From CABMGO01 sp964574775 (lineage in GTDB: Archaea; Nanobdellota; Nanobdellia; Pacearchaeales; GW2011-AR1), in contig CAZNOS010000009.1 of the NCBI GenBank assembly GCA_964574775.1, forward strand, positions 1 to 21,998: a DNA stretch of 21,998 nt. Reading direction: 5' to 3'. Positions 15,441 to 21,498 of this stretch are shown here, piece by piece; the first letter of the stretch is position 1; each line of letters opens with the position of its first letter. A model generated the notes under the pieces. The model saw only the letters and a program-made list of their open reading frames with translations, ran no database searches and was not told where the DNA came from. The position numbers and the translations under genes are program-made.

Positions 15441-15450
15441 GTTTTAAAAC
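15441..15450 (+). promoter_or_regulatory. Palindromic TATA box of the HD protein gene
   Basis: GTTTTAAAAC is a perfect palindrome centred about 26 bases before the ATG at 15472, giving a leaderless mRNA. Confidence 0.5.
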
Positions 15451-15471
15451 TCATAAAAATCTGTTTGATAT

Positions 15472-16203
15472 ATGGTAGTCCTGTTGGAATATGATACGGA
15501 TAAGATTGTAGAAAATCTTAGAGAAACTATGACGGAGATTGGAATTAGGAAGGATTCGGCAACGAGTAAATTATCGCACGATCTTGGCTGGGTTACGCAA
15601 GATTATATTTTGACTCATGATGTTATTCCAATCATAGAAGGTGGGCCACAACCCGAGCGTGGGCATTCTGCAAGGGTGGCTGAGTATGGCGTCGTTCTTT
15701 CTGATATTTTAAGATTTGGAAAACAAGAAAGAATTTTAAAATTCTTGGCGGATATTTCTCACGATAGAGGAAAATTAAAATTTAAAGATTGTTATGCAAA
15801 ACTTGATTCTGATCCGACTGCTTTGTGCAAAATAAAAGCCGGACATATATCGCCAGAAAATCTTCCGTTAGAATATGGTCCAATCGTGGCTTCGGCAATA
15901 GAACAACATCATAGACATCAGAGAATAATTTCTCCTCCATATCCTGCCACACTGCGTCTTCCACAAAGTCCCGAAAGTGTTCTTCTTTCTCAGCTAATTG
16001 CTATTCCCGACTTTTGGGATGCGCTGACAGCAAGACCTTCTAAAAAAACTGGAGCGATACGTTCATATGCAGAATCTGCTGATTTATTGATGCAAGAGTA
16101 TGCCGATATGAAAATAAGATATGATGGCTCTCTTTTTCCTGGGATAAATACAACTGGAAAAGTAATAGTGGAAAATTTTTTACAAGCCTTTGATAGATTA
16201 TGA
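15472..16203 (+). CDS. HD-GYP-like HD-domain protein without the GYP motif
   Basis: This 243-residue cytoplasmic protein has an HD phosphohydrolase domain arranged as in HD-GYP enzymes: His65 (GHSARVAEYG), the ISHDRGK motif at 95-101 with His97 and Asp98, His125, His146-His147 in EQHHRHQ, and IPDFWDALTARPS at 178-190, which matches the DxFDAxxxxRPY end of HD-GYP domains. The HHE motif reads HHRH, and the GYP triplet that follows it is replaced by PYP at 156-158. HD-GYP proteins hydrolyse cyclic di-nucleotides; without those residues the substrate here may be another nucleotide, or the protein may only bind one. No sensor domain is present, only about 60 N-terminal residues. Confidence 0.8.
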   Translation: MVVLLEYDTDKIVENLRETMTEIGIRKDSATSKLSHDLGWVTQDYILTHDVIPIIEGGPQPERGHSARVAEYGVVLSDILRFGKQERILKFLADISHDRGKLKFKDCYAKLDSDPTALCKIKAGHISPENLPLEYGPIVASAIEQHHRHQRIISPPYPATLRLPQSPESVLLSQLIAIPDFWDALTARPSKKTGAIRSYAESADLLMQEYADMKIRYDGSLFPGINTTGKVIVENFLQAFDRL

Positions 16204-16215
16204 AGAAATTGATAT

Positions 16216-16221
16216 AAAAAA
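16216..16221 (-). terminator. T-run after the eS19-eL39-eL31 operon
   Basis: A run of six T on the minus strand lies four bases after the eL31 stop, in the 21-base space between convergent genes. It would suit archaeal T-run termination. Confidence 0.35.
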
Positions 16222-16224
16222 TAA

Positions 16225-16779
16225 TTATCTTTGAAGAACGTTTCTTCTTGGAGTTGTATTCTTTTCGTGCTTAACTGACTCTGTGTGTTTTTGCGCTTTT
16301 GCTTCTGCCTTGTTTTCCTTTAAAGCCTTTTCTTGTAAAGATTTATCGTCTTCCTTTTCTTCTGTTTTAGCTTCATCTGATTTTTCTTCTGTTTTGACTT
16401 CTGCCTTTTCTTCTGACTTCTGAATTCTTGAAGATCTATTCTCTGCTTTTTGCATTTCATATTTCACATGATCTGGAATATCTGCTAATTCGACATAAAC
16501 AATTCCTGCCCTCTTTATTGCCTTGACTTTTATTTTATGCAATGGATTCTTAATTCCTCTTGACCAAATTTCGTTATTTAGATAGATATTTAATTTAACT
16601 TTATTCAAATCTCTATTTTCGACCTTCATGTGTTTTGCAATAAATTCTTTTAAGGTTGTTATTGCTTTGTTTGCTTTTTTATAACAAGGAACTTTTAAGA
16701 AGCCACGTCTCATTGGAACTATATATTCTCTTTGTAGTTCAATTTTCTCTTCCTTATTTTCTATTTTTTTGTCAGCCAT
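16225..16779 (-). CDS. rpl31e: Ribosomal protein eL31 with long charged C-terminal tail
   Basis: eL31 is a 50S protein at the exit-tunnel rim. The core covers about residues 10-108: LQREYIVPMRRGFLKVP, KKANKAITTLKEFIAKHM, the LNIYLNNEIWSRGIKNP signature, and KVKAIKRAGIVYVELAD. Usual archaeal eL31 has about 90 residues. Here about 75 residues of Lys, Glu and Ala (110-184) follow the core, with no stop or frameshift between. The tail looks disordered and of composition like the tails of uS2 and TBP in this window. It ends the eS19-eL39-eL31 operon; the usual next genes (aIF6, eL20/LX, prefoldin) are missing. Confidence 0.93.
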   Translation of the reverse strand: MADKKIENKEEKIELQREYIVPMRRGFLKVPCYKKANKAITTLKEFIAKHMKVENRDLNKVKLNIYLNNEIWSRGIKNPLHKIKVKAIKRAGIVYVELADIPDHVKYEMQKAENRSSRIQKSEEKAEVKTEEKSDEAKTEEKEDDKSLQEKALKENKAEAKAQKHTESVKHEKNTTPRRNVLQR

Positions 16780-16780
16780 T

Positions 16781-16990
16781 TTATCCTAAAAAGTCCTTCC
16801 TCATATTTCTTGGTTTAATTTTCAATTTTCTATGTCTCCAGTTTCTTTTTACGTGAGTTATCGCGGATGGGTGCATTCTTTTTCCAGTTCCAGCCTTCTT
16901 GATAACAGCCCAGAATGGTGCCCACTTTGTTCTTTTGCCCCATTTTTCCAAATGAAGTTTTTTGCTTTTTTGATTATGTTTTAATACCAT
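16781..16990 (-). CDS. rpl39e: Ribosomal protein eL39
   Basis: eL39 is a small basic protein in the wall of the nascent-peptide exit tunnel. The 69 residues match the family in the segments GKRTKWAPFWAVIKK and RMHPSAITHVKRNWRHRKLK; the normal length is about 50. The extra residues are at both ends, mainly the C-terminus (KIKPRNMRKDFLG). The ATG shares one base with the stop codon of eS19 (TAATG), so the two are probably translationally coupled, and the eL31 ATG follows one base after its own stop codon. Confidence 0.9.
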   Translation of the reverse strand: MVLKHNQKSKKLHLEKWGKRTKWAPFWAVIKKAGTGKRMHPSAITHVKRNWRHRKLKIKPRNMRKDFLG

Positions 16991-17514
16991 TACTCTTCGT
17001 CCTGTGCGAATTGCTCTTCGACATTTTCATTTAATTCTTCTTGAACTTCAACAACTTTTGTTTTTCCTATATATTGTGAAAGCGGTATTGCTTGTACTTC
17101 TGCAACCTTAATTGCGTCTAAGAAATCTCTTCCTTTCTTTGTTAATCTTCTACCGAATTGTGTGTCTTTTACTTTTTCTACTAATCCAGCTTTTTCTGAC
17201 TGTTGTAAAATTAATCTAATTATTTTTCCAGATGATTTTTTGAATTTTGCTGGTCTTACTCCTCTATCTTTTCTACTTCCGTATCTTGTTCTTAGTTTTT
17301 CTACTCCAACTACTCCGTGAAGATATAATTGTCTTAATATAGAAGCTGTTCTCTTATACCAAAAATCTTTGTCTTCTGGAACTCTTTGTTTTGAAACTCC
17401 AGTTCTTACGAAAAAAGACCATTCTGGTGCAGATATTTCTTTAACGTCTTTAAGAGCTTCTGCTAAAGCTATATTAAATAATTGTGCATCTTTTGAAAAT
17501 ATTGTTCTTGCCAT
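16990..17514 (-). CDS. rps19e: Ribosomal protein eS19
   Basis: eS19 is a winged-helix protein of the 30S head. Of 174 residues, the core includes EWSFFVRTGVSKQRVPEDKD, then FWYKRTASILRQLYLHGVVG, VEKLRTRYGSRKDRGVRPAK and the LTKKGRDFLDAI end. About 25 additional acidic residues at the C-terminus (VEVQEELNENVEEQFAQDEE) extend the usual length of about 150. It is the first gene of the eS19-eL39-eL31 operon and has a strong palindromic TATA box and a structured leader. Confidence 0.94.
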   Translation of the reverse strand: MARTIFSKDAQLFNIALAEALKDVKEISAPEWSFFVRTGVSKQRVPEDKDFWYKRTASILRQLYLHGVVGVEKLRTRYGSRKDRGVRPAKFKKSSGKIIRLILQQSEKAGLVEKVKDTQFGRRLTKKGRDFLDAIKVAEVQAIPLSQYIGKTKVVEVQEELNENVEEQFAQDEE

Positions 17515-17530
17515 TATATTCTATTTGTGC

Positions 17531-17579
17531 TCGTTATGAAACGATAAATTGTCAACGTTCTTTCGAACGGAACTTTAAC
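17531..17579 (-). promoter_or_regulatory. Two-hairpin leader of the eS19 operon
   Basis: Read on the minus strand, GUUAA (17579-17575) pairs with UUGAC (17555-17551), and CGUUC (17569-17565) pairs with GAACG (17560-17556) around a GAAA tetraloop; a five-base bulge AGUUC (17574-17570) lies between the two stems. The second hairpin is UCGUU-UCAU-AACGA (17544-17531). The first stem starts one base after the predicted first base of the mRNA. A regulatory site for eS19 or another ribosomal protein is possible; evidence is complementarity and position. Confidence 0.5.
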
Positions 17580-17600
17580 ACGAAAATGGGTTGGTTTTTG

Positions 17601-17612
17601 GGTTTATAAACC
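17601..17612 (-). promoter_or_regulatory. Palindromic TATA box of the eS19 operon
   Basis: GGTTTATAAACC is a perfect 12-base palindrome ending one base before the YhbY stop codon. The predicted start of transcription is about 26 bases away, near 17580, leaving a 66-base leader. Confidence 0.6.
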
Positions 17613-17613
17613 T

Positions 17614-17880
17614 TTATTTTCTAATGTTTTTTCTAAATCTAAAAAGCGTACAGACATAGCCAATTAAACGATATGTATAATTTTTACCAAGTTTCTCTAC
17701 TAATTTTTCACACATCTCTTTTGCTTCTTTTTTATCTCGACAAGCAGATTTTAAAATCGTGATTTTCATTCTTTCTTCGTTTTCAGATATTCTTTTGACT
17801 TGTTCCATAAATGCATCTGTTAGACCATTCTTTCCAATTTGCAATTGTATTGTATCGAATCTTCGTTTTTTGTCGCTCAT
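17614..17880 (-). CDS. YhbY family RNA-binding protein (CRM domain)
   Basis: This 88-residue protein is a single CRS1-YhbY (CRM) domain, an RNA-binding fold associated with 50S ribosome assembly in bacteria and with stable RNAs. The family signatures are GKNGLTDAFMEQV at about residues 16-28, KITILKSA, a helix with AKEMCEKLVEKLG, and the final GYVCTLFRFRKN strand. Its ATG overlaps the stop of the NFACT-R gene as ATGA, so the two RNA-binding proteins are co-translated. Length agrees with the archaeal family. No promoter of its own is evident. Confidence 0.85.
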   Translation of the reverse strand: MSDKKRRFDTIQLQIGKNGLTDAFMEQVKRISENEERMKITILKSACRDKKEAKEMCEKLVEKLGKNYTYRLIGYVCTLFRFRKNIRK

Positions 17881-18266
17881 TTTTGTACCGTTCTTTCGAA
17901 TTTTATTATGTCTTCTTTTTTAGCAATTATCTCTTTATATTTCTTTACGCCAAATGTCCCGTTCGACATTCCAAGTGTTTTGAAAACGTCTGCTCCAGAA
18001 AAAACATGAATTTTTACGTCTTTCTTATTATCACGCCAATCTTGAGAATATTTCGCGCACATTACGGCAGCCTCGTAAATTTCAGATTTTACTACTTCAT
18101 TTTCGGGTGCTTTTATATTTGCGAATGGACTTCCTGGTTGAGCAGTGTGCAAAACTATTTCGTTTTTTTGTAATTGCTTCACTAATTCTTCATTTGTATC
18201 TGCCGTCCTTCCCAGTAAAACCAACTTATTTGTAGATGTTTTATGTTGTCTAAGTTTGACTATCAT
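17877..18266 (-). CDS. Stand-alone NFACT-R domain protein (DUF814)
   Basis: This 129-residue protein contains the RNA-binding half of the NFACT/RqcH family as a free domain. The markers are LLGRTADTNEELVKQ (GR at 19-20, NE at 25-26), VLHTAQPGSPFANIK (His40, Pro44, Gly45), EAAVMCAKYSQDW and the closing segment GTFGVKKYKEI. In full-length RqcH/Rqc2 proteins this domain helps recruit tRNA to stalled 50S subunits during ribosome rescue. The N-terminal NFACT-N and coiled-coil parts are absent here. It overlaps the YhbY gene, another ribosome-related RNA binder, by four bases. Confidence 0.82.
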   Translation of the reverse strand: MIVKLRQHKTSTNKLVLLGRTADTNEELVKQLQKNEIVLHTAQPGSPFANIKAPENEVVKSEIYEAAVMCAKYSQDWRDNKKDVKIHVFSGADVFKTLGMSNGTFGVKKYKEIIAKKEDIIKFERTVQK

Positions 18267-18318
18267 GAAAAGTATACGTAAAATGAGTATTTAGAAGTTT
18301 GGGATTCCGAAATTTTAA

Positions 18319-18786
18319 TTACTTTCTCACAATTAGATGTTCATATGGCATGTCCGGAGTTCCATTTCCGATTTGTTCTGCCCAGTATAGAGCTTTATTA
18401 GAATCAAATGCAAATCTTAATGGTAGTCTTCGATTCATTCCGAAAACGTCATATTCTCTACAATCATCCCGATAGGCAACTAAAAATCTAGCATCCTTTT
18501 CTACAGTCTTCTCGCCCCTAACACTCAAATTATTCGAATGGAATTCAGATGGACTTTCGCACAATTCAAATTCATCCCATCTTGGCCGTTGACCGTTCTT
18601 GAAATGGATTATACTAGCAGAGTTAAGCCCCATTCTTAAATGTTCAACTAATTTGGTCCCTTTTGGCTCATAAATTCCTCTTACGCCTAAAACAAAATCA
18701 TCAAATGTTTCTGAAGTGAGTTCACGAATATTTAATCCTAAAACATAATTCACTATTTGATCATGTTTCATTTCTTCAAGTCCCAT
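18319..18786 (-). CDS. Hypothetical protein, 155 residues
   Basis: I do not recognise this protein. It is soluble, mixed alpha/beta, with several aromatic and charged motifs (RPRWDEFELCESPSEFH near the middle, DDCREYDVFGMNRRLPLRFA, and ALYWAEQIGNG near the end). The start codon ATG at 18786 is about 25-30 bases from a TATA element, and the gene lies between the NFACT-R gene and TBP on the same strand but with its own promoter. No relation to the 160-residue protein at 4769 is visible. Confidence 0.7.
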   Translation of the reverse strand: MGLEEMKHDQIVNYVLGLNIRELTSETFDDFVLGVRGIYEPKGTKLVEHLRMGLNSASIIHFKNGQRPRWDEFELCESPSEFHSNNLSVRGEKTVEKDARFLVAYRDDCREYDVFGMNRRLPLRFAFDSNKALYWAEQIGNGTPDMPYEHLIVRK

Positions 18787-18809
18787 AAGAAATTGGATTA
18801 TTTACCTTT

Positions 18810-18823
18810 TATAAATATTTATA
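18810..18823 (-). promoter_or_regulatory. Palindromic AT-rich element of the 155-residue protein gene
   Basis: TATAAATATTTATA is a perfect 14-base palindrome in the 44-base space between the TBP stop codon and the ATG at 18786, and includes the probable TATA box. Confidence 0.45.
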
Positions 18824-18830
18824 TTATTAA

Positions 18831-19439
18831 CTAGAATTCTTCTTCCTCTTCTTTAGGTAACTCTTTTCCTGCACTTTCTTTAAGTCTCTTTAAAGCTGCT
18901 CTAACATTTTTGTTCAATTGCCTCATTGATTCTTCTAATTGTTCTTTGTTTTTCGTTCCAGTACAAACTAATTTACCGTTGCTGAAAAGCAAGAATGTTG
19001 CAGTTGGGTCGTTTAATTTATAAACTAAACCCGGAAATTGTTCTGGCTCGTATTCTGTATTTTCTAATTCTAAAGAAAGTGTGTTTAAGTTTAAATCAAG
19101 ATTTATACTTCCTGATGCGACGATATTTTGAACGTTAATCTTTGGTTTGATTGTAACATGAACGCCGATCTTTTTTAGTTGTTTTATAACTTGATCAATA
19201 ACCTCTCTAACTTGCGCAATAGATTTTACTCCAGTGCAAACTAAATTTCCGGATGAAAAAACTAAAACTGCGGACTTTGGTTTTTTGATTCTTAAAACTA
19301 GGCCAGGAAATGTCTCTGGATTATATTCTGTATTTGGCTGTGTTCTTGCTAATTTAGATAAGGAAACTTCCTTCTCTAATGATGTTGTCGCAACAATATT
19401 TTGAACTTTCAAAGAATCTTCTGGTTTTTCTTTAGCCAT
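18831..19439 (-). CDS. tbp: TATA-binding protein (TBP) with acidic tail
   Basis: TBP binds promoter TATA boxes and recruits TFB and RNA polymerase. The 202-residue sequence has the two pseudo-repeats: VQNIVATTSLEKEVSLSKLA followed by YNPETFPGLVLRIKKP and SAVLVFSSGNLVCTG in the first half, and VQNIVASGSINLDLNLNTLS followed by YEPEQFPGLVYKLNDP and TFLLFSNGKLVCTG in the second. A short linker and a Lys/Glu tail ending KEEEEEF follow; acidic tails are common in archaeal TBPs. The phenylalanines of the FPGL segments are present. Two palindromic TATA-like sites precede the start, which suggests self-regulation. Confidence 0.96.
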   Translation of the reverse strand: MAKEKPEDSLKVQNIVATTSLEKEVSLSKLARTQPNTEYNPETFPGLVLRIKKPKSAVLVFSSGNLVCTGVKSIAQVREVIDQVIKQLKKIGVHVTIKPKINVQNIVASGSINLDLNLNTLSLELENTEYEPEQFPGLVYKLNDPTATFLLFSNGKLVCTGTKNKEQLEESMRQLNKNVRAALKRLKESAGKELPKEEEEEF

Positions 19440-19440
19440 T

Positions 19441-19456
19441 GTTATTTATAAATAAC
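19441..19456 (-). promoter_or_regulatory. Palindromic TATA-like site on the TBP start
   Basis: GTTATTTATAAATAAC is a perfect 16-base palindrome centred about ten bases before the TBP ATG, over the predicted start of transcription. TBP bound there would block its own transcription. Confidence 0.5.
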
Positions 19457-19462
19457 GAGGGG

Positions 19463-19474
19463 CCTTTATAAAGG
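19463..19474 (-). promoter_or_regulatory. tbp: TATA box of the TBP gene
   Basis: CCTTTATAAAGG, a perfect 12-base palindrome, is centred about 30 bases before the ATG and preceded on the minus strand by GCAAAA, fitting a TFB recognition element. Confidence 0.6.
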
Positions 19475-19497
19475 TTTTGCTTAACAACCGAGGAGAA

Positions 19498-21417
19498 TTA
19501 ATTTTGTGGCTGATTATTTAAATTCTGATTTGAAGTTGGCAATGGTGGATATTGCTGAATTGGTTGCGGTGCTGGATATTGCCCTATCTGCTGCGGCTGT
19601 ACTGGGAACTGCCTTTGTTGGAGAGTCTGTTGTGGCATTTGCGGAGCCATTGGTCTTGGTGGCTGTGGATATTGTGGTTGCATTGGAGAGGGTGCTGGTT
19701 GTTGTTGATTTGATTTTTTTCCTCTTATTAGTAATATTACTAAAACTACGACTATAATTACTGCGATAACTCCCAATATAATTAGTATCAAAGAACGATT
19801 ACTGGTTGGATTTTCACATATTTGTGATTCACTTGGCTTTCCGGTTTGCGTATTACATTTTTTAGTATCCGTGCAAGTTCTAGTTTGATTTTCATCTGCT
19901 GAACATTTTAACGGGGCCCAGTCTGTACACGTCCACATTGGAGAGCAGCTTGGTGCAACAACGTTACAACTTTCATTTAAAACTGGTCTTCCAGAGGTTG
20001 TATTACAATTGTTTACATCTGTGCAGGTTCTAGTTCTAGTTGAATTTGTACAGTTAGACCAAGCGGAGCAACTCCAGTTTGTAGAACAGCTTGTTGAAAT
20101 TATTTCCTTAACGGCAGAATGTTCTAATCCTATTACAGTAAATGTACTATTTGTGATTGTACAATTATATCCATCTGATGAACCTGGACAATTTATCAAA
20201 TATTCATCATCCTCATCGCAATCAGCGCTTATATTTGATATTAGAGAAATAGTTGTATCTTTTATACAAATCTGATCACTTGAAGAATTTTTCTTGTCAA
20301 AATAAACTGTTTTTTCGTCGCTAATTCCGTTTATAATAATATAACCAAAGAATGAACCAGCATTATTGAATTTAATAGTTGTGTTTTTCAAATCCACTGG
20401 GGAAGATGAAAAGTTGTGGTTGAATGAAATAGCAACGATTCCGTCTTTTCTTATTTGCACTGGCTGAAGTGTGCTATTAAGAGAGTAATTAATAGAATTA
20501 TTTAATTGAGAACCAGAAACATAAACTGAAAAATTATACTCTGAGCTAAGAGAGCTTACATCACCAACGACTCCATTTAAATCGAAATCGCAAAATGCAC
20601 TTGTAGTTGCAGGCTGTCCGGTTATACTGCCACAATTATTATTATCGCTATATGAAATTACTTTAGTTTCATTCGCGAAGCACACGCCTTCCTGCCTAGT
20701 CCAATTAGGAGTGCAAGAAGAAGAAATATTTGTTTCTCCATTTACATAAATAATAGACTCATCTAAAGAGATTTTATACACGGATCCAGCCATTCCCCTT
20801 GAAAAGTTCTTTTCTCCGATAGAATAATTTTCAGTATCATTGAAGTAATAAAGTTCTTGATTTATAGCCAATCCATATGTAGAAGATAACGACCAGGCGC
20901 CATTAGGAATTATTTTAAAAGTATTTGAAAATGTTGAATTGGCTTCTGCGGGGGTTTGGATTGAGGATGTCCTATTTTCTTCTTCTGATGAAGGAAGCAT
21001 AAGTAATATTGCGCCAAATCTTTTAAACGGGTCATTCATATTAAAGTCACCAATACTCAAACCCAATGAAGTTGAGTTATAAGTAACTTTCTTGGCTAAT
21101 AAAAAAGAATTATTTATCTCATTAGAAGAAAACAAAATGTAATATGTTTTACTTATGTTTTTCATAGCAAATATATAGTCACATAAATTATTATTTAAAG
21201 AGTCGTTTGTACTGAGTATTATACCTGTAGAACTTTCTTTAAAAATAGAATCCCAAAGTGCCTTAATATTGGACTCTGAACAATCCGATGGAATCGTGAC
21301 CGGCGAAATTGCTTTTCCTGTGAGGCTGAAATAATGAAATCCAAAAGAAATAGTTATCAAAATCAAAACCAATATTGAAATCCAAAAATAATAATTTGTT
21401 TCGCCACTCTTTTTCAT
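19498..21417 (-). CDS. Surface protein with thrombospondin-like repeats and Pro/Gln-rich tail
   Basis: This 639-residue protein begins with a signal or anchor helix at about 10-30, followed by SLTGKAISPV. The extracellular part is rich in Asn, Ser and Thr with many NxS/T sequons and Cys pairs. Two repeats of thrombospondin type 1 style occur at about 444-484 and 491-534 (CSTNWSCSAWSNCTNSTRTR and then CTDVNNC; WTCTDW later and QTRTCTDTKKC). A membrane helix at about 542-564 is followed by a cytoplasmic tail of about 75 residues with many Pro and Gln, like the tails of proteins that bind cytoskeletal or secretion partners. It is probably a cell-surface adhesion or signalling protein. Confidence 0.82.
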   Translation of the reverse strand: MKKSGETNYYFWISILVLILITISFGFHYFSLTGKAISPVTIPSDCSESNIKALWDSIFKESSTGIILSTNDSLNNNLCDYIFAMKNISKTYYILFSSNEINNSFLLAKKVTYNSTSLGLSIGDFNMNDPFKRFGAILLMLPSSEEENRTSSIQTPAEANSTFSNTFKIIPNGAWSLSSTYGLAINQELYYFNDTENYSIGEKNFSRGMAGSVYKISLDESIIYVNGETNISSSCTPNWTRQEGVCFANETKVISYSDNNNCGSITGQPATTSAFCDFDLNGVVGDVSSLSSEYNFSVYVSGSQLNNSINYSLNSTLQPVQIRKDGIVAISFNHNFSSSPVDLKNTTIKFNNAGSFFGYIIINGISDEKTVYFDKKNSSSDQICIKDTTISLISNISADCDEDDEYLINCPGSSDGYNCTITNSTFTVIGLEHSAVKEIISTSCSTNWSCSAWSNCTNSTRTRTCTDVNNCNTTSGRPVLNESCNVVAPSCSPMWTCTDWAPLKCSADENQTRTCTDTKKCNTQTGKPSESQICENPTSNRSLILIILGVIAVIIVVVLVILLIRGKKSNQQQPAPSPMQPQYPQPPRPMAPQMPQQTLQQRQFPVQPQQIGQYPAPQPIQQYPPLPTSNQNLNNQPQN

Positions 21418-21437
21418 GAATATTATTGGAAATTTAT

Positions 21438-21447
21438 GTTTTTAAGG
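21438..21447 (-). promoter_or_regulatory. TATA box of the thrombospondin-like protein gene
   Basis: CCTTAAAAAC on the minus strand is centred about 25 bases before the ATG at 21417. Confidence 0.45.
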
Positions 21448-21468
21448 ATTGTTATTTCTCTTAGAAAA

Positions 21469-21480
21469 CTTAATATATAA
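21469..21480 (+). promoter_or_regulatory. TATA region of the exonuclease gene
   Basis: The AT-rich element CTTAATATATAA is about 25 bases before the ATG at 21499 and shares a short divergent spacer with the previous gene. Confidence 0.4.
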
Positions 21481-21498
21481 CAAATATTAGTATATTTT

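Noticed and set aside
4769..18786. A relation between the two unknown proteins of 160 and 155 residues at 4769 and 18319.
   Set aside because: Similar length and mixed composition only; no shared motif is visible.
19506..20275. Open frames on the plus strand under the thrombospondin-like gene, and other opposite-strand frames under the large genes.
   Set aside because: They are hydrophobic or low-complexity shadows of the real genes and lack promoters.
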